Made by a program: the position numbers and the translations under genes
The notes under the pieces: generated by a model
What the model was told of the DNA's origin: nothing
Databases searched by the model: none
What the model saw: only the letters and a program-made list of their open reading frames with translations
Assembly: GCF_027409185.1 (NCBI RefSeq)
Contig: NC_084467.1
Location: 15,366,501-15,430,500, forward strand
DNA length: 64,000 nucleotides
Direction of reading: 5' to 3'
DNA from: Cynocephalus volans
Lineage: Eukaryota > Chordata > Mammalia > Dermoptera > Cynocephalidae
Part shown: positions 24,756 through 36,438 of the stretch, piece after piece
Layout of the letters: each line of letters starts with the position of its first letter
Numbering within the stretch: the first letter of the stretch is position 1

Positions 24756-25128
24756 ACCAATTTACAGTAGCTTCCTCCCTTATCCTTCTACCTTGTCCAC
24801 ATGATCCTGTTTATTTCCTTCTTGCAGTTATCTCAGTCGTGAGTACCTTATTTATTTAGGTGTGTTATTTTTTGGTTACTGGAGGAAGGATGAGCAGTGG
24901 AGACCTGCAGGCTTCTTGGGTTGGGGCCTTTAGACTTTCCATGTGTGTTCAACTCCTCCACTTGCTTTCCCTCTGAGAGATGACGTGTGAGTTTGGATAC
25001 TCTGGAAGCAGATGACAAGGTGCAGGAAGCTTAAGAGACATATGGGGGGAAAGAGCTCTGGGAGATAATGTGGGGTGGGGGAGGAGTAGGGAGAGAGAGC
25101 GTTCAGATTGCAAAGCAGGTCTGACACT

Positions 25129-26124
25129 GTCGTGAGGCACCCTCCCGCAAGAAATGCACTTACACGCCACTCGTGCAGAAAGGGCGGTTTATTCACTTCA
25201 GCTCGCCAGCAACCATCTCTCAAGGAGCAACCAAGGGAGAATGGCCCCGGGCCTTGGGCATGTGGGGTTTTTAAAGGCAAAAACCACATCTCATCGGCAC
25301 ACGGGTTAGTCCAGGTGCACAAAGCTAGCTAGGGAGCTAGGTCACAGAGGCCGAGAATGAGCCGTTAGAGTCATCAAGCACACGAATTCTCATTGTGTAT
25401 GCTTCCTGTTCCCATGTAATAGTTCGTGTGTGTTTCCTGTTCCCACGTAATAGTTCACTGTGTGTGTTTCCTGTTCCCACGTAATAGTTCACTGTGTGTG
25501 TTTCCTGTTCCCACGCAATAGTTCACTGTGTGTGTTTCCTGTTCCCACGTAATAGTTCACTGTGTATGTTTCCTGTTCCCATGTAATAGTTCACTGTGTA
25601 CGGCTCCTTGTCCCATGTAATAGTTCACTGTGTATGTTTCCTGTTCCCACGTAATAGTTCACTGTGTATGTTTCCTGTTCCCACGTAATAGTTCACTGTG
25701 TATGTTTCCTGTTCCCATGTAATAGTTCACAGTGTACGGCTCCTGTTCCCACGTAATAGTTCACTGTGTTTGACTCCTGTTCCCATGTAATAGTTCACTG
25801 TTTATGTTTCCTGTTCCCATGTAATAGATCACTGTGTACGGCTCCTGTTCCCATGTAATAGTTCACTGTGTATGGCTCCTGTTCCCATGTAATAGTTCAC
25901 TGTGTACGGCTCCTGTTCCCATGTAATAATTCACTGGGTATGGCTCCTGTTTCTGTGCAATGCTTTTTGTGTCTATGAGAAGGTCAATAGTTTCTCATAT
26001 AGAAGGGAGCGTGTAGTCTGCAGGTCAGACAGGGGGTAAAATGGAGTTACTTAGGTTAAGCAAGCAATTCTACAGAAGCAGATAGCGTATGGTATGAGGG
26101 TACAGGGAGCTCTATTTCAACACC
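25129..26124 (-). mobile_element. Solo LTR of an endogenous retrovirus, minisatellite in U3
   Basis: About 1 kb is present here and absent at the matching point of the duplicate (after GCAGGTCTGACAC, about 46953). On the minus strand it begins TGTTGAAATAGAGC and ends CACGACA, so the ends are TG and CA. A TATA-like TTTTTAAA motif (rc of 25267-25275) and an AATAAA (rc near 25189-25195) lie in the order expected of U3, R and U5. No internal retroviral sequence is present, so it is a solo LTR. The target duplication is not clear. The retroviral class is not assigned. Confidence 0.7.
25395..25965. repeat. 34-bp minisatellite, about 16-17 units
   Basis: Head-to-tail units with the core CCTGTTCCCACGTAATAG and a variable middle. 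Two main unit types occur: one with GTATGTTTCC and one with GTACGGCTCC. Units vary by point changes (for example ACGCAATAG) and rare single-base indels. It fills most of the upstream part of the solo LTR. Confidence 0.92.
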
Positions 26125-26539
26125 TCTGAAAGGCGAAGAGGATTGGGTAGGAAGGGCCTCAAACTGCAGGGCTGCTCTGGGAAAGTGTCAGCCAGTCTGA
26201 TGGGGAGTCCCCAAGTGCGAGTGTGAGTGCCTGTTAGAAGAGTCTTGACCTGGGAAGGCACAGCCACGCTGCAGTCCTCCTGTCAAGTTTATCCACACCA
26301 CTGGAGATCATGGCTTTGTCATGAACACTGTGGCATATCTCAAAGTAGCTTGGAACTGTGTACTTACTAACTACACTTCTTGAACAGGGTCTCATTTGAA
26401 GAGAGAGCTGGGTGGTGCACTCCAAGGTTGTCCCAGCAAGTGGTACTCCGAATTTGTCAGATTTTAGGGCACCGATTGAGTCATTGCTGCTGGTGGGTGG
26501 GGTCATTGAGCACTAAGAGGTTAAGCACAGAAGGTAGAG

Positions 26540-26960
26540 AAACGGGAGCTCTCATCCATTGCTGGTGGGAATGTTAAGTGGGACAAACACTCTGGAAAGA
26601 AGTTTGACCTGCCTTTGTAAAATTAAACATACCTTTATCCTTTGAGCAAACAATTCCACTCCTAGGTATTTATCCAAGAGAAATAAAAACTTAATGTCCA
26701 CACAAATACTCATATGGGAATATTTATAGCAGTTTTATTGAAAATATCCAAAAAGGGGAAAAGCCCAATGTCCATTATTGGGAAAATAGATAAATAAATG
26801 TAGTATGTGCATGCTATGGAATGCTGCTCAGCAACAGAGAAGAGCGAGTTAGTGAAATGCACAGCAACGTGAATAAATCTCATCCTTATTATACCGAATG
26901 GTGGAAGCCAGACATAAAAGAGTACACACAATATACGATTCATTTATAGGAAGTTCTGAA
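26540..26960 (+). mobile_element. Old L1 fragment (copy A)
   Basis: The text TCATCCATTGCTGGTGGGAA, ATTCCACTCCTAGGTATTTA and the following A-rich sequence match the end of L1 ORF2. The same fragment lies in copy B at 47385-47770, so it pre-dates the duplication. Confidence 0.7.
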
Positions 26961-27011
26961 AGCAGACGAATTAATTCAAGGTGAACATAAGCAGAGCAGT
27001 GTTTTTCCCAG

Positions 27012-27372
27012 TGTTATGGACTGAATTGTGTCCCCCTAATCTTCATATGTTCAAGCCCTAACCCCCAGCTCCTCAGAATGTGACTGTATTTGGAGATAAG
27101 ACCTTTAAAAAGGTAATTCAGTTCAAACGAGGTCATGAGGATGGGTCCTGATGCACTGTGACTGGTGTCCTTACAAGAAGAAGAAATCAGGACACAGACA
27201 CACTGAAGGAAGACATAGAAGAACATCTACAATCCAAGGAGACAGGCCTCAGAAGAAACCAACCCTGCCGGAGCCTCCATCTCAGACTTCTAGAATAGAG
27301 AGGAAATAAATTCTGTTGTTTAAGTACTCTAGTCTGTGATGCTTTGTTTTGGCGATCCTAAGAAACTAATTC
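27012..27372 (+). mobile_element. MLT1-like MaLR LTR (copy A)
   Basis: It begins TGTTATGGACTGAATTGTGT, continues CATATGTTCAAGCCCTAACC and TGTGACTGTATTTGGAGATA, and ends near AAGAAACTAATTCA. This is the standard MLT1 LTR layout. Its partner is at 47797-48155. Confidence 0.82.
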
Positions 27373-28149
27373 ATCCAGTGGGGTAGGAGGGAAGACTGGG
27401 AAGGGACACGAGGGAAGTTTCTGGGAGACAGAAATGTTCTCTGTCATGCAGGGACGTGGGTTACCTGGGTGTATCCATTTGCCAAACTTGTTCAGCTGAG
27501 ATTCGTGCATTTTAACGTATGTGTATTCTACCTCTAACAGGGATCTGTAAATGACGATGATGATGGTCATGATGATAACTAAGTGGTGCAGGTGCAGATG
27601 ATCAAAGGAGACAGAATATTGATACACGTTGAGGCTGGGTCATGGGTACAGGGGAGTTCATGATGTGGCTTTGCTTACTTTGGATGTGTTAGAAATTTTT
27701 AAAAATCACAATTTAAAATAAAAGGTCAAGCCCGTGGGAGTGATGCTGTCTTCTCCCTGGACTTCCTGCCTTTCTCTTCTGTCCTTGCATTGGCTGGTTG
27801 GGGTGTGGAAAGATTCTGAGATTCTGATTAGTGGAAGACCTGTATTCAAGGTTTCACAGACTGGTGTAGTGTAGGAGGTGGGTGCAGTCTTTGGAGCTCT
27901 GGGGTGGAGTTCCAGCTGCCGTTAGCTAAGTAAGACTTTGTGTTCATGATTTGACCTTTCTCAACCTCTGTTTTCTCATCTATACAAGAGAGTTGGTTAT
28001 TAATTATAGCCACTTCATTGGGGGAAGTATTAATTATAATTATTAATTATACTTTTATTGAAAAGTATTGAATGTAGGAATGTATATGAATCAATCAGGA
28101 CATTTTTAATAGCAAGTAACAAAAAACCTGACTCAAATTGGTTTAAGCA

Positions 28150-28789
28150 GGTGGGGGGCGGGAAGAAGACACAACAATCTCAACAATTCCTCGAACTTGT
28201 TAAGACAAAGTGAACAGATATGATGTAGTGGGGAAGGGTTGGGAGGGGAGAGAGAGGGTAATGGGTAAAGGGACATGAAAATCAACTACAATGCATATTG
28301 AGAAGTTAAAATAATAAATAAATAAATAAATAAAATAAAGCAGTATCCTTCATTCTCTAAATGCAGAAGGCAAAGAGAGCTATTTGAGCTCCTGGTGAAT
28401 AGTGCCAAAATATTAGATGGCTATTGTCTCTTGTTCAGAGGATCTGCTGTCAGAAGGAAAAGCTTGAGTCATTTTTTAGAAAAGGTGACCAGAGGATATG
28501 CAGCTACAGCTGAAAGGTGACAGAGTGGAGGGAGACCTATCACTAGGGGGAGGCTTTCTCAGGTTTATGAGCCCCTGCCCTCATGCAAGGGTGTCAAAGT
28601 GGGCCGGCAATGCCTTCCCTGTCTTTCTCACGGGGGACACTGTGAGGACCAATGGTCTTGTAAAGTGAAAGGGCATTCACATCTCATGAAAATAGCTAGT
28701 GTGTATCAAATATCTCATTGTACCCCATAGATATGTATAATTATTATGTGTCAAGTAAAAATAAAATTAAACTTAAATAAATTTTAAAA
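28150..28789 (+). mobile_element. 5'-truncated L1, possibly with a 3' transduction
   Basis: It is flanked by identical 13-bp direct repeats ATTGGTTTAAGCA (28137-28149 and 28790-28802). Copy B has the uninserted site at about 48894-48910. The insert holds an L1-like 3' UTR ending in an AATAAATAAATAAATAAAT run (about 28305-28335), then about 330 bases of other sequence, then another 3'-end-like segment and a final A-rich tail. Confidence 0.7.
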
Positions 28790-29149
28790 ATTGGTTTAAG
28801 CAATAAATTTATTGATTTGGTTAATGGAAACAACTGGAGGCTTTCAGGCATGGTTTGATCCAGACGTACATGCTTCTTCCTCCTCCTCCTCCTTCTCTAC
28901 ATCTTCTTTCCCAGAGCCTCCAGCCAGCTGTGCATCTCTTTCCACGTTTTATGCCAGGCACCAGGGTCATTTTTTGTTTTGTTCTGCCTCGCTTATCTGC
29001 TAAGAGGTTTCATGCACAGGTAACATTAAGTGTCCTCCGTTTCCTTGTCTCCTGTACTCTCCTGCTTGCTAACTGCATCTTCTTTTGGGTTCTTCTGTTT
29101 CTGTTCTGCACCGTAATTTCCCTCTTTCTGTCCTCACATATGTCAAGCT

Positions 29150-29470
29150 TTAGCTGTTCCCTCTGCCTGGACCCGTTTTCTCCTTGATCGTCTCAGGCCT
29201 GACTCCTTCATGTCACGTGTGATCTCACTTCCGATGCTCTTCCTCTGCAGCACGTCCCCTGAGCACCCCATCTAAAGCACGTGCCCTGCCTTGCCCTGCC
29301 CTCTCTTGTTCTCCTGTTTGGGTTTTCTTTATATTATTTCCATCTTTTTTCTCTCGATATTTGTTTATTGGCTGCGTCTGTCTCCTTGCCTGTCTGGCTT
29401 TTGCTGTATCTTAGTGCCTGGTTCTGCACTGGGAATGCTGGAAGTGCCCAGTAGATCCTGTGGAATGAGT
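29150..29470 (+). mobile_element. L2-like 3' segment (copy A)
   Basis: Text such as CCCTCTGCCTGGACCCGTTT and TTTATTGGCTGCGTCTGTCT is consistent with a diverged L2 3' region; the same sequence is in copy B at 49260-49580. Confidence 0.4.
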
Positions 29471-30328
29471 GGATGGAAAAGGGGAACAGCAATAGCATCT
29501 GCCCCACAGACTGCTGAGAGGACTGAGGAGAAAATGCATTTAAAGCTCCTGGCCGAGGACCTGCTGTAAAGTCACTGTCTCGTAAGTGGGAGTTGTGGAG
29601 ACGCCGCTGCTGCCGCAGTTGTCAGTACCCTGGCTGCTGAGTTCCTTTCTCCATCACACCCTCACTTGGATGGAAACTACTCCCTGGCCATGACCCAGTG
29701 GACAAGTGGGGAGGTCCCCCAGCTGGCCAGCTGGCTCTTGCATCTGCTCTGTGCTGCATAACGAGGCTGATGTGACTATTCCCCTCAGGAGTGGAGTTCA
29801 TCAGTAGCTCTGCCCTTGAAAAGTCTCCTGGGTGGGTTTGGACTGAATGTGGGATGCTCAGAGGGTCTGAATTTGATTTTCAGGGTCTTCAGAGACCAGT
29901 ACAAGCCTCATCGTTTCACTGACCAAATAAAAGAGTTGAAAATCAGAGTAAAGATGTGCTGTGGGGAGGGGACTAGAAAAACATCTGGATTTTTCTGCAG
30001 ACTTAGCCTTTCTCCAAGAATCCATTCTTGAGCCAAGACAAGCAGCAATGCCATCCTTAGACCTGGGTAGCCTGGGCCCCTGGCCTGGGTGAGGGTCCTC
30101 CCTGCCGGAGCCCAACGTCCTGCTTCCAGACACGATATGGTGTCTGTGACTCTGGACTTTCTGCCCAAACAACTCTTAGCCACTTCCAGGACCAGTGTGG
30201 GTCGCTTGCCCACTTTCATCCCCTGAGTGAAGGTGACATTTTCCACAAGAGCTAGAAATAGCTGTCGTGCTGGCTGAGGGTGAGGGACACGTGAAGTGGG
30301 TGGGGTGGAAGGAGATGGTGAATGTCAC

Positions 30329-31361
30329 TTGAGCCCATGCAAGCAGCTGTAGTGGCAGGGACTGCAGCTACTTCACCAGCTGTCTTCATTTCCGTCTTTG
30401 GGGAGATCTGGACTTTGAGATCCATTAGCCTTGTAGCTCTTAGTGTGAGAGAGGGCAGCTGTCACCACAAGACAGTGGAGGGCCCGGGTGGTGGTCTGGA
30501 AGCTGGGTGTAGTGAAGGCACAATTGGATCTGATGTTCCAGCGTAGACTCTGGGGGGCACAGTTTAGGTTCCTATCAGATTGTTTCAGCCCCACCTGTCT
30601 GCTGAAACCTCACCGTACCCCAATCCAGGCCCTGGGATGACGCTGAGCCAGGCTCGGTTTCTATCCATGTATTGCTCACAGTCTACCATTTACCTGTGCG
30701 TTTACTTAATCAGTCTCCCATTCAATCATGTACAGACGATGTTCAGTCCCAGAGAGCCACTTTCCTGCCACCCAGCATGGACTTGACTTGATTCCACTTC
30801 CTGCCAGGCAGGATGTGCCAGTTTAACTCCATCCTAAAACTGAGGACAAAAGTGAAATAAAAATGAATTTTGGATTGCCTATGATCTCTTCTAATATAGC
30901 CAGGAGATAGCAACAATAGAGCAATGGGTATTTCATGGTGGTCTGAGTATGTCAGACTAGGACCTGGGGGCTCAGCTGGCTGGTGTGCCTGCTGACACGC
31001 ACGTGGAAAGACCAGACTTCAGACTGAGACAGCTCTGGGTTTGAACTCTCACTCTCTTACACATCGCTCACGTATCGTGCATGTATAGCATACATTTCCA
31101 GAAGTGGGATTGCTGAGCGAAAGGATAAATGCATATAGGATCAACCAGTTCCTAACCCGTGTGCACCATGATTTCTCTTCATAGCACACTGATACCATTG
31201 GTTTTTGCAAGATACGATTTTGTTTATTTTATTCCCTTTTTCCCTTTATCCTCCATCTCCCCTACCAATTTACCCTTCATGTGTTCATTTAGATATAGAT
31301 TCCCTTGAAAAACATTTAGTGTTTGGGTGACTCTCTGTGTGTGCATTTAAGTTACACACAA
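30329..31361. other. Gene-free stretch
   Basis: No gene is supported. Text at 30600-30740 is weakly similar to 55980-56100, so both may hold the same old repeat. A short old L1-like piece lies at about 31070-31175. Confidence 0.4.
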
Positions 31362-31500
31362 GGGGCTGGCTGGTTAGCTCAGTTGGTTAGCGCACAGTGT
31401 GGATAATACCAAGGTCAAGGGTTTGGATCCCTGTTCCGGCCATCTGCCAAAATTGCAAATTGGCACAGACTACTGGTTATCTTTGCCAAAAAAAAAAAAA
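31362..31500 (+). mobile_element. tRNA-derived SINE (CYN-like monomer)
   Basis: A tRNA-Ile-like head (GGCTGGTTAGCTCAGTTGG for the A box region, then GGGTTTGGATCCC in the B box region) is followed by a short body and 13 A residues. It has lost tRNA function: the head is diverged and the A tail shows retroposition. Confidence 0.8.
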
Positions 31501-32450
31501 TCTGGCAAACTGCAGATCTGAGAGAGAAGCTTGGATCTGAGGAACTAACAAAAGAACCTCTGCAAAGTCTTGCAGGAAGTATGAAGCAGATCTTGGCGGC
31601 TGGGCATGGAGGAGAGGGCATGGGCTGTGCCCTGGAGCAGAGGATGGGCAGTTCTGGCAAGCAGTAGGTAGGTTGGGGGAAAGCTTTTTAAGTTCTGTTC
31701 TTCCTCTCCCTTTGCCCCTTCATCCCCAAAGCAACAGGTGAGATGCTCAAGTTCTGTAGATAATATTAAGGCTGTCCTGAAGGCTGCTTGAGTGAGGAAT
31801 CGTTGAAAACAGATGCAGACTGCTCAGCCCCCTCAAGCACTCATTCATTCATCTCATCTTTTACTGCCCCCACGTCCTCCTGCCCTCCTCCCATCTCAGG
31901 ATGGCCAATTACAAACTTGGGGTGCTGCTTCCTGACGGAGCTGTTACTTCCCAGGTGTTTTACGATGAAACTCCGAACAGAGCATCTGCCTGGGAGGGTA
32001 GCAAGTGGGAATCACGAAATTTAGAACTCATCCCCTTCCCACTGTCTACATTCACCCTGAGGCTCACAGACTACTCTTACCAGTAAAAAGGAAATATACT
32101 TGACAACACATAACCATCTGAAATAGAATTGCCGGCATAGATGATCAAGAAATTAAAATAAGCTTGTTAAACATACTTATGTGGATAAGGGAAGATGTTA
32201 GTAATCTAAGTCAAGAAGAAGAAATCATTTAAAAGAACATGTAAAAGTTAGTTATAAAGTATATAATTATTGGAATGGGATAGCTAGCTAAAGAATGACA
32301 CAGAGAATTAGAAGCTTAGATTGAGAAATTTTCCCAGGGGAAATAGTAAAGAGAAAATAGAAAGATAAAGCAGAAAAGAAAATCTAAGAGATATGGAGTA
32401 TACAAGGGTACAAGGATCTTTAAAAATGTCATGGAAAGATTTGTATTATC
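31501..32450. other. Gene-free stretch
   Basis: No gene or clear repeat recognised. Confidence 0.4.
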
Positions 32451-32553
32451 TTTTTTTTTTTTTTTTTTTTTGGTGGCTGGCTGGTACAGAGTCGAACCCT
32501 GGATTTGGTGATATCAGAACTGCACTCTAACAAACTGAGCTAACTGGCTCTCC
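32451..32553 (-). mobile_element. tRNA-derived SINE (CYN-like monomer)
   Basis: On the minus strand it reads GCCAGTTAGCTCAGTTTGTT, then the B box AGGGTTCGACTC (rc of 32489-32500), and ends in a run of about 21 A residues. It consists of one tRNA-like unit plus tail. Confidence 0.82.
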
Positions 32554-33534
32554 CCACATCATCTTTTAATTCCATTTTTCCACGAACTTTTTGAAGTACC
32601 TCTTACCTGCACCAACATCCAGACAGTAGAAGTCCCAGAATGAGAGAGGAAAAATGAAGGGAAGGCAAAATTTAAAGAAATGATTAATATAAAATTCCTA
32701 TAATTAAAGAAAGGTGAAAGGACCGCAGAGTGCAAACAAGACAGAGAAAGAAAAACTGACAACTAGACACTTTGTAGTGGAAGTGCAGGACGTCGACGAC
32801 AGAGGGGAATTCTAAATGCTTCCAGAGGAAAGATCCGATAAGCAACCGAAGAGGAGGAGTCAGATTAATGTGAGCCTTCTCAGTAGCTGAGAATTAGCTG
32901 GATGTAAGAAGAAATGGGGGAATATTTCTATAGTCTAACAACAAAAAAGTTGAACCTAGAATATTCTATCCTTTCGAATTGTTTACTCAGTGTGAGATTG
33001 TAAGAGAAATGCTTTTAGGAATAGGAGGCCTCCAAAATTTTCCTCCCAGACTTACACTGGAAATATTCTTGTATGAAGGCTCAGTTAAAAAGTACGAAGT
33101 CTTTGCTGGAGAGGGAGACGTAACAGAGTGAATAAGCTACTTGCTCCCTTTCCCTTCCCCTAGATCAAGAAAGAAGAAAAGAAAAGCCCTGTCAAGCATT
33201 TAGCTAAGGCTTTTATTTCAAGGGACAAAACCTGTCTCTGTTTTGCAACTAAAAAGCAATCGTTAAGGAGTGACATGGTTCCATCCACACCCAACAGGTC
33301 CATAAGGGTAGCAGGAAAGGAAGTGACTCTACCTACATAGTAATAAATAATACTTGCTCTAAGTCAAGGACAAAAACATATTGCCAGTTCTGACATCCTT
33401 AAGATCATTTATGTTTTCTCAATATGGGCATGACCAGTGTTTCCCAAAGTTTGTCTGTGAGTCTGTGAACTATTTCCCATCCACGATGAGGTACATACAG
33501 AGATTGAGAATAAGTGTTTGGAAATTTCAAAGCA
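32554..33534. other. Gene-free stretch
   Basis: No gene or repeat family recognised. Confidence 0.4.
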
Positions 33535-33552
33535 ATTTGACAAAGTAATTTT

Positions 33553-33810
33553 GTTTTATTTTTTATTTATTTATTTTTTTAAAAAGATGACCGGTAAGGG
33601 GATCTTAACCCTTGACTTGGTGTTGTCAGCACCACGCTCTCCCAAGTGAGCTAATTGGCCATCCCTATATAGGGATCCGAACCTGTGGCCTCGGTGTTAT
33701 CAGCACCACACTCTCCCAAGTGAGCTAATTGGCCATCCCTATATAGGATCCGAACCCGTGGCCTCGGTGTTATCAGCACCACACTCTCCCGAGTGAGCCA
33801 CGGGCCGGCC
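33553..33810 (-). mobile_element. tRNA-derived SINE, trimer (CYN-like)
   Basis: Three tRNA-Ile-like units lie head to tail (about 33739-33810, 33664-33738 and 33590-33663 on the minus strand), joined by a CCTATATAGGG linker, followed by an A-rich tail with AAATAAATAAATAAAA. The 18-bp target duplication at 33535-33552 and 33813-33830 has two mismatches, so the insertion is moderately old. Each unit carries recognisable A- and B-box regions (GATAACACCGAGG, GGTTCGGATCC). Confidence 0.87.
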
Positions 33811-33978
33811 TGATTTGAGAGAGTAATTTTATGTTCATTGAATCTAATAATAAAACATTTGGGTTTGTGTTTTGTAGGTCTTTTATTTAACAAAGGTATT
33901 GATCTGAGACACATTTGGGAATAATTAAGAACGAAACGGACCATCACGACAGATAGTTGGAGAAGCACTGAATTAGAT

Positions 33979-34287
33979 CAAGGATGGGCAAACTTTCTGA
34001 AAGGGCCATAGGTTCTCTATTGTCATGATCCAGTTCAACTGTTGTAGCATGAAAACAGCCATAGATAAGACACAGCCCAAACAGCATCGTTGTGCTACAA
34101 TCAAACTTTATTTATTGCCAATACATACTGATTTTCATATGATTTTAATATGTCACAAAATACCCTTCTTCTTTTGATTTTTTTTCAGTCGTTTAAAAAT
34201 GTGAAAGCTGTTTTTAGCTCGCACGCTGCACAAAAACAGAAAGTGAACAGGTTTGGCTCTTGGGCCATGGTTTGCCATCCCCTGGGT
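33979..34287. mobile_element. Non-autonomous hAT-like DNA transposon
   Basis: The ends GGATGGGCAAACTTTCTG and GGTTTGCCATCCCCTG form imperfect inverted repeats. The interior (ATGAAAACAGCCATAGATAA) shares the family of the element at 6268-6450, in the other orientation. Confidence 0.65.
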
Positions 34288-34299
34288 TAGACTATATTA

Positions 34300-35140
34300 T
34301 CTCTGAGAATTAGCATCTGTCTTAGAGAAAGGATTGTTTGTGTGTTTTCAATGATGCTAATTTTCTTTTGAATAAGAAATACATTCACAGGGTTAAAAAA
34401 ATCAAAACAATATAAAAAGTTATATATTGAGAAATCTCCCTCTCCATCTGTGCCTACTTCATTTCTTGCCAGCCCCACTCTGTGTAAGTCACCATTTTTT
34501 ATGAATTTCTTATGTGTTCTTCTGGGTTTGTGCAAATATTAGCAAACTGTCTTCACATGTGTATTTTCCTATGTAAATGTGGCACGCCATTGATACTGTT
34601 CTCCCATCTGATCTTTCTGCTTGCCACGGTGTCCTGGAGATCTTTCTACACTGGAAAAGAGAGCTACTCTCATTAAATGGATTTACTGGTTTCCTTTTTT
34701 GAGATGGTACCATTATTTATTTAACTAGTCCTCTCTACATAGCTGCTTGGATTATTTCCACCCAAATTCAGAGCAATGCTGCAATGAACAAACTTGCTCA
34801 TGCATCACTCTGTCTGTGTGTTTGTGTCTGTGTGTGTGTTTATGTCTGCATGTGTGCATGTGGATGGATCCATAGAGTAAATTTCCAAGAAGTGGGGCTG
34901 CTGAACTGAAAGATAAATGCATTTACAATGTTGATAGTTGCTGCTAATTTGCCCTCTGTGGGCATTTTGCCCTCTCGACAGCTACCCATGAGCATGCCAG
35001 CTTCCCATACAGCCTAGCCAGCAGAACAGGTTGTTGCACTTGCAGATCTGTGTCCATTATAACAGATGATAATGACATCTCTGTGGAATTTTAATTTGTG
35101 TTTCTCTTGCTATGTGTGAGAGTGAACATGACCAGGGCTA
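34300..35140 (-). mobile_element. Old L1 (L1M-type) 3' fragment
   Basis: On the plus strand, text such as GTGGGGCTGCTGAACTGAAA and GAGCAATGCTGCAATGAACA is the reversed end of L1 ORF2 and its 3' UTR. It is too diverged to translate. Confidence 0.6.
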
Positions 35141-36119
35141 CTTCCAGCCAATGAAGCATCTTTGTACAAAATTAGAAAAAGTTGCTTCTTCTAGAAAGAT
35201 GAATTACAGAAAGGCACCTCCTATGGGTGAATACAGAGCTTGCTGGGCTGTGCCGGGGCTCCCACCTGTGGGAAGGTCAGCCCTCACCTGTGCCCTTTAG
35301 GCAGGGCAACTTCGTGAAAGGATTCACACCCAGACGGTGATTATTAAAGAAAAGAGTGAGGCCACAGATGGTTCATGTGGGAATCTCCCAGCAGAACCCT
35401 GGACAGCAGGAGGGGAAGTACGTCCAGGTGAGGGCAGGGCCACTACAGAATTTGGGCGGCCCAGTGCAGTAATATATATTTCAAACTAGCAGGACACCAG
35501 GTTTAAAGTTTATTAAGAATTTTCAGATGGCCACAGAAGAGTGTTAAATCAGGCGCAGTGCCCCTCAGGGCAGGGGGTCATGTGGGAAGGCAGGGGATGC
35601 ACACCCAGGGAAGCCAGACCCGGATAAGGGGAAAACGTTCCAAGTGTGCAGCTGATGGCCAGCGTGACATCATCCACATGTCCCCTCTACCAGACTCATA
35701 CTGCAGGAGAAGAGAATCCCACGCGGTGTGGATGACAGATCCCTGAAATATCAAGACCAGCTTTTCTGTTTCCTCCCATCAGGCCAGTAAAAGCTCCTCT
35801 TGCCCAAGGAAGGGGAGGGGGACATCAGGACTTCATGGTACTAATTAATAATGGCAGCTGTAGACATGCCAGACCCTGCGATGTACATCCATCCTCATTT
35901 TAACTCTCAAACAAGCCCATGCAGGAGGCACCAATGTCATCTCCATTTAGGAGAGACAACTAAGGCTTAGGGAGGTGGTCTAGGGGGAGAGCCCCCAGCC
36001 CATCTGGCTCTAGAGCCTGTATCTTTAACCCCTACACTCTATTGCCCTGTGGCAGTGTGTTCTCACACTAACAGTGCATAGGGCAGTGCACACACACACA
36101 CACACACACAAATGCACAC
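35141..36119. other. Gene-free stretch downstream of PLA2G2A
   Basis: No gene. A MIR-like segment lies at about 35880-36050 and a (CA)n run of 11 units at 36089-36110. Confidence 0.5.
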
Positions 36120-36139
36120 ATGGTCTGCCAATGAATTGC

Positions 36140-36145
36140 TTTATT
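36140..36145 (-). promoter_or_regulatory. PLA2G2A polyadenylation signal
   Basis: TTTATT on the plus strand is AATAAA on the gene strand, 294 bases past the stop codon, so the transcript should end near 36120. Confidence 0.75.
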
Positions 36146-36438
36146 CAGAAGAGACCCCCTGCAGGGTACCTGCTACTGCTAAGCAGGAAGTTGCACTTGG
36201 AGGAGATCAGTGCAAGTGGGGACATCTCCAGCTGCCCAGGGAAGCAGGGGAAAGGGACCAGTCAGACATACCCAGGCTGCGGGCACCTATTCTGGGTGGG
36301 GATAGAGGGGCTTCTGTCTTGCCTCTAGGAAGAGAAGGGGTGTTTTCTTCATTACCAGGGAACTTGGCTAGGGTTGGGGGAGCGTGGTAGAGAAGGAAAC
36401 AACTTCAGATGGTGCAGCTTCCAGAGAAGAGAGGGCTC

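Larger units (their letters stand above)
24757..30328 (+). repeat. Local duplication, copy A
   Basis: Copy A aligns in the same orientation with 46600-50439. Homology starts around 24757 and ends at the shared GGTGAATGTCA at 30328. Copy A is longer because it gained a solo LTR (about 25129-26124) and an L1 (28150-28789) that are absent from copy B. By eye, the left part (24757-27570) is about 80% identical, 27575-27989 about 97%, 27990-28850 about 80%, and about 28940-30100 near 98%, falling to roughly 93% at the right end. It shares an L1 fragment, an MLT1-type LTR and L2-like sequence with copy B. Confidence 0.9.

Noticed and set aside
25395..25965. CRISPR-like array (34-bp repeats)
   Set aside because: The units abut with no unique spacers, and the genome is mammalian; it is a minisatellite.
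28855..29569. Frames of 110 and 92 residues conserved in both duplicate copies
   Set aside because: They match at 48966-49679 because the DNA is duplicated. The translations look like L2-derived hydrophobic sequence with no signal of coding selection that I can see.
31362..33810. Functional tRNA-Ile genes
   Set aside because: The tRNA-like heads are diverged, followed by A tails and, for one, flanked by a target duplication; they are SINEs.
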